This document shows positions 51,571 through 58,826 of a DNA stretch of 64,000 nt, piece by piece. The notes under the pieces are model-generated. The model was given only the letters and a program-made list of their open reading frames with translations. It searched no databases and was not told the origin of the DNA. The DNA lies in the NCBI GenBank assembly GCA_017483195.1, contig JAFULR010000017.1, positions 1 to 64,000 on the forward strand, given 5' to 3'. Position numbers and translations under genes: made by a program. Position 1 is the first letter of the stretch. The number at the start of each line of letters is the position of its first letter. This DNA is from Clostridia bacterium. GTDB lineage: Bacteria; Bacillota; Clostridia; Oscillospirales; CAG-272.

Positions 51571-52529
51571 AGATAAAGCAATCGCAAATTAATCCTTTTG
51601 AAAATAGCGACAGCAATAAAAGATACTATACCTACGACTATTTTTTGAAGAAAACATACGGCGGAAAATGCGCCAAGATTCCGCTTGATGCAGGATTTTC
51701 CTGTCCAAATATGGACGGAAGATGCGGCGTTGGCGGCTGTATATACTGCTCACCAAGAGGAAGCGGAGATTTCGCAGCGAGCGCGGCTCTGCCGATAGCG
51801 GAGCAGTATGAGATCACACGCGCAAAGCTCTCTGAAAAATGGAGCGTTGAGCGGTGTATTCCGTATTTTCAGGCGAGGACGAACACCTACGCTCCCCTTG
51901 AGAAAATAAAGGAAAAATTTGAGGCGGCTCTGCTTTGTGAGGGCGTTGTGGCGGTGAACGTGGCAACGAGGGCGGATTGCCTTCCGGATGATGTGGTGGA
52001 GTATCTTTCAGAGCTTGCGGATAGGGTGGATCTTACCGTGGAATTGGGGCTTCAGACCGTTCACGACGGTATTGCTGAGCTGATAAACAGGGGACATACC
52101 TTTGCGCAATTTGTGGAAGGATATGAAAAATTAAGAAGGGCAAATCCTAAGATAATGATCTGCGTGCATATCATTTTCGGACTTCCGAATGAAACCGATG
52201 AGATGATGCTTCAAACTGCCAAGGTGGTGGGAAAGCTCCTGCCCGATATGGTAAAAATACATCTTTTGCACGTGATTCGCGATACAGAGCTTGCAAAATG
52301 GTACGAAAGTGGGGAATATACCCCTCTTGAACGCGAACGGTACATCGAGCTTACGGCAACGGCATTGCAGTATTTTCATAAGGATACGGTCATTGCCCGA
52401 TTGACCGGCGACGGCGCCTTTGATGACCTGCTCGCGCCCGAATGGTCGCGCAAAAAGGTGACGGTCATCAACGATATCGATAAATATCTTTACACCCACA
52501 ATATGTGGCAGGGAAAATTATTTGAATAA
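51567..52529 (+). CDS. Radical SAM protein of the YhcC family (TIGR01212)
   Basis: The 320-residue protein has a Cys motif in AGFSCPNMDGRCGVGGCIYCSPRG near 42, read here in pieces as CPNMDG then GGCIYC, which binds a 4Fe-4S cluster in the C-x-C-x2-C arrangement of the family. It also has VNVATRADCLPDD near 132, ELGLQTVHDGIAELINRGH near 160, and a C-terminal domain. Function is not settled. The family is widespread and some members affect chemotaxis or tRNA. The ATG overlaps the pfp stop by four bases. A perfect terminator follows. Confidence 0.88.
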   Translation: MKIKQSQINPFENSDSNKRYYTYDYFLKKTYGGKCAKIPLDAGFSCPNMDGRCGVGGCIYCSPRGSGDFAASAALPIAEQYEITRAKLSEKWSVERCIPYFQARTNTYAPLEKIKEKFEAALLCEGVVAVNVATRADCLPDDVVEYLSELADRVDLTVELGLQTVHDGIAELINRGHTFAQFVEGYEKLRRANPKIMICVHIIFGLPNETDEMMLQTAKVVGKLLPDMVKIHLLHVIRDTELAKWYESGEYTPLERERYIELTATALQYFHKDTVIARLTGDGAFDDLLAPEWSRKKVTVINDIDKYLYTHNMWQGKLFE

Positions 52530-52538
52530 AAAACAAAG

Positions 52539-52568
52539 AAAAGACAGGACGCGCGTCCTGTCTTTTTT
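52539..52568 (+). terminator. Terminator of pfp and the YhcC-family gene
   Basis: A perfect palindrome at 52541-52564 (AAGACAGGACGC with its complement), extended by two pairs, has a T-run TTTTTT at its end. It lies 10 bases after the stop codon. Confidence 0.95.
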
Positions 52569-52577
52569 GTATAAATT

Positions 52578-52620
52578 CTCCTTTTATTCGCATACTATAT
52601 TATAGTGACTATAAAAGGAG
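52578..52620 (+). promoter_or_regulatory. Hairpin that can hide the ribosome binding site of the ferritin-like gene
   Basis: CTCCTTTTAT (52578-52587) is the perfect complement of ATAAAAGGAG (52611-52620), which contains the ribosome binding site AAAAGGAGG. Between them lies a 15-base palindrome, TTATAGT-G-ACTATAA (52600-52614). No clear -35/-10 pair was seen. Which structure acts depends on the start site, which is not known. Confidence 0.55.
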
Positions 52621-52627
52621 GTAAGAC

Positions 52628-53908
52628 ATGAATCCATTTAAAGAAAGAGGGATCGCGCCGGAGAGGGCGCTGCAGAGCTTTTGTGAGATGTATCCCGAGT
52701 CCTACAACAAAAAGACGGTCGATCCCTACACGAAAACGCGCATAATACTTATGAACGGCACGGAATTTGAGGCAAACTGGTTTTCGCATCAATTTGCGCG
52801 CCATTGCGGTGACAACGAGCTTCGCCGTGAGATAGCTCTCAGCCGCGAGGTCGAAAAGCAGCAGCAGCTGAAGATCTCACTTTTAAAGCCCATTAACGAA
52901 ACTGTGCTTGAGCACACCATCGGTTACGAGCAGCTTGCGGTGGATCTTACCGCGGAGCTTGCAAAGAGGGAGCGGGACTGCAACGTTAAGCGCGCGCTTG
53001 ATTTTGCGCTCCTTGAGGACTTTGACCATCTTTACCGTTATTCGGATCTTCTTGAAATGACGGAGGGAACGTCTCCCGAGCATTTAGTGGGCAGATATAC
53101 CGAGATAATGCCCGGCAGACCGACGATCGCCCACCACCGCCACCCATTTGACAACGTTCGTAAAAGCATCAATTCCAAGCTCGCAGACGTGCAGACCGTT
53201 CTTGACACGATGATAATTACCGCCGCAGAGCAGCAGACGATGAATTACTATATGAACGTTACGAACTTTGCCTGCAACGATCTCGCAAGGCGCTTGTATC
53301 AGGAGATCGCGCTCGTCGAGGAGGAGCACGTTACGCATTACGAGGCACTCATGGACCCGAATGCGACTTGGCTTGAAATGCTTTTGTGGCACGAATACTG
53401 CGAGTGCTATCTCTACTGGTCCTGCTATATGACGGAGGGAGATCCTTACGTCAAGAAGCTTTGGGAATGCAATCTTGAAGCGGAGATAGGGCATCTTCAC
53501 AAGGCGGCTGAGCTTTTGCAGAAATACGAGGGCAAATCGTGGGAGCAGATGATACCCTGCGCGGATTTCCCGGCTCCGCTTTCTCTCCATTCGAATATAG
53601 AATACGTGCGCGACGTTCTTGCGAACACCGTTCAATTTACCACGGGGAAGGACAACACCTACGAAAAGGTAGAGCGCTTGCCCGCGGACGCGGACTTTTA
53701 CCGTTTCCAGAAGATAAGTATTCCTACGGTCGATTGCGTTCCGTCGCATAATGTGATAGACGCATATCTGCGCCGCCACCGTACCGATTACAGATTTGAG
53801 GTGGCAGAAAATCCCATCCCCGCGCTCAGAAACCGCAGATGTGATAACGTCGAGGTCGGACGCGTTCCGCACGCGGCGGAGTCCACGGATTTTAAATGCA
53901 ACTGCTGA
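52628..53908 (+). CDS. Ferritin-like (diiron-type) protein of unknown function
   Basis: I do not recognise a named family for this 426-residue protein. The region about 190-300 has the four-helix diiron pattern: glutamate in AAEQQTMNYYMN (E201), ExxH in VEEEHVTHYEAL (E231, H234), a third glutamate in LLWHEYCECYL (E256), and ExxH in LEAEIGHLHK (E286, H289). A second helical region at 85-145 (ETVLEHTIGYEQLA, LLEDFDHLYRYSD) may be a partial duplicate. The C-terminal 130 residues have cysteines ending in KCNC. Such proteins often handle oxygen, peroxide or iron. It is a single-gene unit with a strong AAAAGGAGG site and a terminator. Confidence 0.7.
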   Translation: MNPFKERGIAPERALQSFCEMYPESYNKKTVDPYTKTRIILMNGTEFEANWFSHQFARHCGDNELRREIALSREVEKQQQLKISLLKPINETVLEHTIGYEQLAVDLTAELAKRERDCNVKRALDFALLEDFDHLYRYSDLLEMTEGTSPEHLVGRYTEIMPGRPTIAHHRHPFDNVRKSINSKLADVQTVLDTMIITAAEQQTMNYYMNVTNFACNDLARRLYQEIALVEEEHVTHYEALMDPNATWLEMLLWHEYCECYLYWSCYMTEGDPYVKKLWECNLEAEIGHLHKAAELLQKYEGKSWEQMIPCADFPAPLSLHSNIEYVRDVLANTVQFTTGKDNTYEKVERLPADADFYRFQKISIPTVDCVPSHNVIDAYLRRHRTDYRFEVAENPIPALRNRRCDNVEVGRVPHAAESTDFKCNC

Positions 53909-54007
53909 TTTTCACCCCAAAAATGATCAATTTTTTGCCCGAAAATTGAAAAACCAGGGAAAATCCCCCACCGAAATATTATAGCTGCGAGAAAAAGTTA
54001 TAATTTA

Positions 54008-54048
54008 GCCCCAAAGCCCCTCGAAACGATGGGTTTTGGGGCGTTTTT
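54008..54048 (+). terminator. Terminator of the ferritin-like gene
   Basis: GCCCCAAAGCCC (54008-54019) pairs with GGGTTTTGGGGC (54031-54042) with one G-T pair and an 11-base loop, followed by GTTTTTTG. The 345 bases between this gene and mraZ hold this terminator, AT-rich sequence, the mraZ promoter and the mraZ leader. No other gene was seen. Confidence 0.92.
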
Positions 54049-54136
54049 TGTGGGAAAAGGGCAAAAATTCACAAATTAATGTAATTTTGTTTACAAAAAA
54101 TTAATAAATTTTTTCGCAGAAATTTTGAAAAAACTA

Positions 54137-54165
54137 TTGCATTTTTCCCATACATTTAGTATAAT
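54137..54165 (+). promoter_or_regulatory. Promoter of the mraZ division and cell-wall cluster
   Basis: TTGCAT (54137-54142) and a perfect TATAAT (54160-54165) are 17 bases apart. Downstream, in the leader of about 80 bases, G-rich repeats such as GTGGTGG, AAAGTGT and AAATGTGG (about 54177-54215) look like the spaced boxes bound by MraZ in other bacteria. The box match is loose, so MraZ control here is only inferred. Confidence 0.75.
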
Positions 54166-54253
54166 AGTGATGCATCGTGGTGGAAAAGCCCACGAAAGTG
54201 TTTAAATGTGGTGAATTTCACGGATTTTACCTCGTTTGGAAAGGAGCAAGGGT

Positions 54254-54676
54254 ATGTTATCAAATAATTTCAGACATAACGTTGACGCGAAAAACCGTCT
54301 CTTCGTTCCCGCGAAATACCGCGAGGAGCTTGGCGAAACATTCATCGTTTCTCAGAGCATCCGCGGAAATTATCTTAAGATATACTCTCACGAGGAGTGG
54401 GAAAAGTACATAGCCCCCATCAAGCTCCTGCCTCGTAAGACGAGCGAAGAGGCACTCCGCTTCCTCATCGGTAATTCTATAGAGGTTTCACCCGACGGAC
54501 AGGGAAGAATTATTCTTCCGGGCTCAATGCTTCAGTTTGCTTCTATTACAAAGGGCACGGTTATTATCGGCTGCGGTGATTACGCGGAAATCTGGGCAGA
54601 GGAGTCTTACGAAAGCAATCAGGCAGAGCAGGATATGGAAGCTCTCAGAGCCGCTCTTGAGGATTGCGGACTTTAA
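54254..54676 (+). CDS. mraZ: Transcriptional regulator MraZ
   Basis: The 140-residue protein has two SpoVT/AbrB-like halves: FRHNVDAKNRLFVPAKYREELG near 8, and IEVSPDGQGRIILPGSML near 80. MraZ binds repeats in its own promoter and controls the division cluster. The ATG at 54254 follows AAAGGAG. It is first in the run mraZ-rsmH-(ftsL slot)-PBP-murE-murF-mraY-ftsW. Confidence 0.95.
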   Translation: MLSNNFRHNVDAKNRLFVPAKYREELGETFIVSQSIRGNYLKIYSHEEWEKYIAPIKLLPRKTSEEALRFLIGNSIEVSPDGQGRIILPGSMLQFASITKGTVIIGCGDYAEIWAEESYESNQAEQDMEALRAALEDCGL

Positions 54677-54685
54677 TTTGAGATT

Positions 54686-55621
54686 ATGAGTGAATTTTCA
54701 CATTTTTCGGTGCTTCTTTCGGAGTGCATTGAAAATTTAGATATAAAGCCCGACGGAATATACGTTGACGGTACTGCGGGCGGCGCGGGACATTCTTCCA
54801 AAATCGCGGAACGTCTTGAGCGCGGATTGCTTATCCCGATCGATCAGGATGAGGATGCAATCAAGGTAATAAGCGAGCGACTTGCTCAATACGGCGAGCG
54901 TGTGAGGATAGTAAGAGATAATTTCTCCAATATCAAAAGCATTCTTGACGGCTTAGGGATTGAGAAAATAGACGGACTTCTTCTCGACCTTGGCGTTTCA
55001 TCGTACCAGCTCGATACGGCGGAGCGCGGATTTTCCTATATGGCAGATGCGCCGCTTGACATGAGAATGGATAACAGAGCCGCAAGAAGCGCATATACCG
55101 TTATCAATGAATATTCGGCGGATGAGCTTAAAAAAATCATTTACGATTTCGGCGAAGAAAGATTTGCGCCCAAGATCGTTTCGGGAATAATAAACGCAAG
55201 AGAGAAAGCGCCCGTTAAGACTACGGGAGAGCTTGTTGAAATAATTAAAAATTCGTTGCCTTCGTTCGCTCGTCGCGAGGAGTGGAGCTCTGTAAAGAGA
55301 GTTTTCCAGGCGGTGCGAATCGAAGTAAATAAAGAGCTTGACGTTATCGCTCCCACCATTGAGGCGGCGGTTAATATGATGAACAAGGGCGGAAGGATAG
55401 TGATAATCACCTTCCACAGTCTTGAGGACAGAATAGTCAAGCAGACGTTTAACGCGCTCGCGAGCGGATGCACTTGCCCAAAGGATTTTCCCGTTTGTGT
55501 GTGCGGCAACAAGCCAAAAATTAAGATACTTACCAAAAAACCGATACTCCCGAGTGAAGCGGAGCTTGCGGTGAATTCACGAAGCAAGAGTGCGAAGCTC
55601 AGAGTGGCGGAAAAAATATAA
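54686..55621 (+). CDS. rsmH: 16S rRNA (cytosine-1402-N4) methyltransferase RsmH
   Basis: The 311-residue SAM-dependent enzyme methylates C1402 in the ribosomal P site. It opens with HFSVLLSECIENL, has YVDGTAGGAGHSSKIAERL near 25, DQDEDAIKVI, and DGLLLDLGVSSYQLD near 95. RIVIITFHSLEDRIVKQTF is near 232. A methylated-site insert domain lies in the middle. It starts nine bases after mraZ, the standard position. Confidence 0.96.
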   Translation: MSEFSHFSVLLSECIENLDIKPDGIYVDGTAGGAGHSSKIAERLERGLLIPIDQDEDAIKVISERLAQYGERVRIVRDNFSNIKSILDGLGIEKIDGLLLDLGVSSYQLDTAERGFSYMADAPLDMRMDNRAARSAYTVINEYSADELKKIIYDFGEERFAPKIVSGIINAREKAPVKTTGELVEIIKNSLPSFARREEWSSVKRVFQAVRIEVNKELDVIAPTIEAAVNMMNKGGRIVIITFHSLEDRIVKQTFNALASGCTCPKDFPVCVCGNKPKIKILTKKPILPSEAELAVNSRSKSAKLRVAEKI

Positions 55622-55638
55622 ATGAAAGGATTTTCGCG

Positions 55639-56286
55639 ATGAAACAAGTTCAGAACGCTTCATTTGACAACAGAGCGATAGAAGAACTTTGCAGACGTTA
55701 CCGTGATCGCGGAATGAATTACAGCGGCGCGCGAGAGAGTGCGGAGCAGGAGGAGAATGAGATCTGTTCAAGAACGGTAGCTCCTCGGTCGTACAAAACC
55801 TCAAGTGAAGCTGCATATGAAAAATACAAATATAAGAACGGAGTCGAAAACGGTCGAAGATATATGACCGAGGGAGATTTCGTGAATTTCTATCGCGCGA
55901 CGCGCGAGTACGCGCCCACGTATGATGACCGTTTGGATACGGCGGTCATACTTGATAATATAGATCGAAAGAGGTACAAGAAGCACGTTCCCGACAAGGT
56001 GGTTAAAAAGGACGTTAAGGCTCAGCTTAAGGTTGAGGCACAAAAAGCAAACCCAAAACCAAAGCGGACGGCAGAGCAGGATCTTGTGCAAGCAAATGAG
56101 ATTCGAAAAGCTCCCTCCAAGATCGATAAAAAAACAAAAAAGGCTGATGTATCACATAAAAAGTCTGACAACGATTTTAAAAACAATAACGAGCCTGTGA
56201 GTGTTACTTCAATGATTACGTTTGCCGCAGTTGCGCTCTCGTTTATCCTGATAGTTGGCTCGGGTGTGATATTCAGCATTATATAG
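55639..56286 (+). CDS. Single-pass protein in the ftsL position, tail-anchored
   Basis: The 215-residue protein occupies the slot of ftsL between rsmH and the penicillin-binding protein. FtsL has a short cytoplasmic part, one membrane segment and an outside coiled coil. Here there is a long hydrophilic, Lys-, Arg- and Asn-rich N-terminal part (about 190 residues), a single membrane segment at about 192-213 (MITFAAVALSFILIVGSGVI), and no outside part. It might be a diverged FtsL that keeps only the membrane piece, or another division protein. AAAGGA precedes the ATG. I see no further coding sequence after it in other frames. Confidence 0.6.
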   Translation: MKQVQNASFDNRAIEELCRRYRDRGMNYSGARESAEQEENEICSRTVAPRSYKTSSEAAYEKYKYKNGVENGRRYMTEGDFVNFYRATREYAPTYDDRLDTAVILDNIDRKRYKKHVPDKVVKKDVKAQLKVEAQKANPKPKRTAEQDLVQANEIRKAPSKIDKKTKKADVSHKKSDNDFKNNNEPVSVTSMITFAAVALSFILIVGSGVIFSII

Positions 56287-56310
56287 CCCATTAAACCAAA
56301 TACCTAAACT

Positions 56311-56360
56311 GATTTTTGAAGATCAAAAATCATAAAGCCACTCATCATCGAATATGATGA
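56311..56360 (+). other. Two small perfect hairpins after the ftsL-position gene
   Basis: GATTTTTGA (56311-56319) and TCAAAAATC (56323-56331) form nine pairs with a three-base loop. TCATCAT (56342-56348) and ATGATGA (56354-56360) form seven pairs with a five-base loop. Both precede the larger three-way structure and may belong to the same RNA. Neither has a T-run. Confidence 0.45.
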
Positions 56361-56393
56361 AGAGGGCAGATCTCTTAATTTGCCACATTTGAA

Positions 56394-56499
56394 AAACGGT
56401 GAAGAGCAGGTCGGTGTCTTTCGTGGAGGTTAGACACACGGCACGGAGCAAAAGCAACGGCCCATTTGCTTGAATCCGGCTCTCACCGTTTATTTTTTC
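56394..56499 (+). ncRNA. Predicted three-way-junction RNA ending in a T-run, before the PBP gene
   Basis: AAACGGTGA (56394-56402) pairs with TCACCGTTT (56483-56491), continued by GAGC (56404-56407) with GCTC (56479-56482) and GG with CC. Inside are two hairpins: GTGTCT (56414-56419) with AGACAC (56432-56437), and AGCAAA (56447-56452) with TTTGCT (56465-56470). The last stem runs into TTTATTTTTTC. No known riboswitch, SRP, 6S or T-box consensus was recognised. It could be a regulatory leader with a conditional terminator for the downstream cell-wall genes, or a processed small RNA. Confidence 0.5.
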
Positions 56500-56530
56500 T
56501 AAATCGGTGCAGATTAAGGAGCGTGATGGT

Positions 56531-58786
56531 ATGGGTATTGGTCGTGTGAGCGGCACAACGTTAAAAAGAGCATTAGCGGTCCTTGTGAGTATGTTGCTGG
56601 TATTTGCAATGCTGCTCGGAAGGATATTGATCATACAAACGGTCGATTATGACCGATATTTAAAAAAAGTCATCTATCAGATGAATACGCAAAGCACTCT
56701 TCAAGCCGAGCGCGGAATTATTTACGATGCTAACGGTGATGTGCTTGCAACAAACGTTACAACATACAGAGTATTTATCTCGCCGTCATCGATAAAAGCC
56801 AAGCAGAAAAGCGCTGAAGGCGGTGTCCGATATGCCGAGGATATTTCGAAAGGACTTTCCGATATTCTTGGGATCGATTATGACACGGTTTACAAGCAAA
56901 CCACCTATACCGCTTATTTGGACAGAACGGTTCAAAAAAATCTCTCTGATGAAAAGGCGGACGAGGTAAGAGCTTTTATCAACGAAAACGGCTATCACGA
57001 TATGGTCTTTCTTGAGGCCACGAGCAAAAGATATTATCCAAACGGATCGCTTGGCTCGGCGGTGATAGGATTTACAAATTCCGATGGTAAAGGCATATAC
57101 GGTCTTGAGGCGTTTTACAATGAGGATCTTAGCGGTACAAACGGTTATTACCTTACCGCCAGGGATTCATTTGGTAACCGGATGCCACAGGAGTATGACA
57201 CATATATTCCTGCCGAAAACGGAAGCAACATTACTACTACGATAGATTCATATATACAGCGCGCGCTTGAAGAACAGTTGATTGCAACGGTTAACGAAAG
57301 CGGAGCGCAGAACAGGGCATGCGGTATAGTGGTGAACGTGAAAACGGGCGCTATACTTGCTATGGCAACGGTCCCCGGCTTTGATCTTAACGATCCGTGG
57401 ATTCTTAATGATTATTACAGTGGCTTTCTTTTGAGTGATGGATACGCTCAGGGGAGCGACGAATATAAGAAGGCATATCAGAATTATCTATTCGATATGT
57501 GGCGGAACAAGGCGGTTTCCGATTCATACATACCGGGATCTACTTTTAAGATCCTGACCTCATCAATGGCACTTAGCGAAAATAAGGTCAGCCTTTCGGG
57601 CGATACGGTATGCTGCGGTGGATCATTAAGGCTTTTTGGCTACACGATACACTGTCATAAGGTCAAGGGACACGGTGTCTTAAGCTTTGCACAGGGACTT
57701 GTTCAATCCTGCAACGTGTGGTTTATGACACTTGGAGAGAGGCTTGGAATAAGCAAATTCTATGAGTATTTCAAATCCTTTGGATATCTTGAAAAGACCG
57801 GCATTGATCTTCCCGGTGAAGGAAACAGCGTTGTAAAAACCAAAAATGCTATGACAGCTCTCGACCTTGCGATATACGCGTTCGGTCAGAACTTTAATAT
57901 AACTCCTATTCAACACATAATGGCGATAGCCGCTGCCGCGAACGGCGGGTATCTTCTTGAGCCTTATCTGGTTGAGAAGGTAACGGATCGCGACGGAAAC
58001 GTTACTTATACTCATCAGGCACAGGTCAAGCGTCGGGTAATAAGTGAAGAAGTTTGCAAAACACTTGCTGAGATACTTGAGGACGGTGTTTCCGGTGACG
58101 GAGGCGCAAAAAACGCCTACGTTGCGGGCTATAAAATAGCCGCTAAAACCGGAACGAGTGAAAAGAAGGGAACGGAGATACGCGTTGAGGACGTAAAGGC
58201 TTACGTTTGCTCTTGCGTTGCGTTTGCCCCTGCGGACGATCCCGAGATCGCGGTGCTTATGATGGTTGATGAGCCTAGCAATGGTGTGCTTTACGGAAGC
58301 GTTATTGCCGCGCCTTACGTTGGAGCTTTTCTTGAAACTGTGCTCCCATATATCGGAGTACAAAGAGATGAGGCTCTTGTGAACGATGTGGCGGTTCCGA
58401 ATTTTGAAGATATGAAGCTTAACGATGCCAAAAAGGCTGCAAGTGAGCTTGGATACAAGGTGAACGTCAAGGGCAATGGCGAGTACGTAACGAGTCAGAT
58501 CCCGCGAGCGGAGACCGTGATAGATAAAAATAACAAGATAATAACGTTCTACACGGGAACCTCCCGTGAGGATAAGGGAATCGCAGTGCCCGAGCTTATC
58601 GGAAAAAGCGTTTATGTTGCAAACCGCCTCTTAGCGGATGCGGGCTTGAACGTGAGCATAGTTGGTACCGACAACTATCTTAGCGGTGGCGGTGCTACCG
58701 TTATGGAGCAATCGATACCTGCAGGAACACTCGTTTCCGAGGGAACGGCAATTACTATCAGAATCAGATACTCCGATCCCGACTGA
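56531..58786 (+). CDS. Class B penicillin-binding protein with two PASTA domains (FtsI/SpoVD type)
   Basis: The 751-residue transpeptidase crosslinks peptidoglycan at the septum. An N-terminal membrane segment lies near 15-37 (ALAVLVSMLLVFAMLLGRIL), followed by a dimerisation domain. The transpeptidase has SxxK in PGSTFKI near 335, SxN in VQSCNVWF near 395, and KTGT in AAKTGTSEK near 540. Two PASTA domains (VPNFEDMKLNDA and VPELIGKSVYVANRLL) end the protein. The ATG at 56531 is ten bases after AAGGAG. An earlier in-frame GTG at 56507 lies upstream of that site. SpoVD and vegetative FtsI cannot be told apart here. Confidence 0.93.
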   Translation: MGIGRVSGTTLKRALAVLVSMLLVFAMLLGRILIIQTVDYDRYLKKVIYQMNTQSTLQAERGIIYDANGDVLATNVTTYRVFISPSSIKAKQKSAEGGVRYAEDISKGLSDILGIDYDTVYKQTTYTAYLDRTVQKNLSDEKADEVRAFINENGYHDMVFLEATSKRYYPNGSLGSAVIGFTNSDGKGIYGLEAFYNEDLSGTNGYYLTARDSFGNRMPQEYDTYIPAENGSNITTTIDSYIQRALEEQLIATVNESGAQNRACGIVVNVKTGAILAMATVPGFDLNDPWILNDYYSGFLLSDGYAQGSDEYKKAYQNYLFDMWRNKAVSDSYIPGSTFKILTSSMALSENKVSLSGDTVCCGGSLRLFGYTIHCHKVKGHGVLSFAQGLVQSCNVWFMTLGERLGISKFYEYFKSFGYLEKTGIDLPGEGNSVVKTKNAMTALDLAIYAFGQNFNITPIQHIMAIAAAANGGYLLEPYLVEKVTDRDGNVTYTHQAQVKRRVISEEVCKTLAEILEDGVSGDGGAKNAYVAGYKIAAKTGTSEKKGTEIRVEDVKAYVCSCVAFAPADDPEIAVLMMVDEPSNGVLYGSVIAAPYVGAFLETVLPYIGVQRDEALVNDVAVPNFEDMKLNDAKKAASELGYKVNVKGNGEYVTSQIPRAETVIDKNNKIITFYTGTSREDKGIAVPELIGKSVYVANRLLADAGLNVSIVGTDNYLSGGGATVMEQSIPAGTLVSEGTAITIRIRYSDPD

Positions 58787-58826
58787 TAAAGGAAGTTTAA
58801 AGCATTTCAAAATTTTTGGAGGCTTT

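Noticed and set aside
56394-56499. Cobalamin, T-box, SRP or preQ1 RNA
   Set aside because: None of their conserved cores (for example the T-box AGGGTGGNACCGCG or the SRP GGAAGCAGC-type loop) could be found in the sequence.
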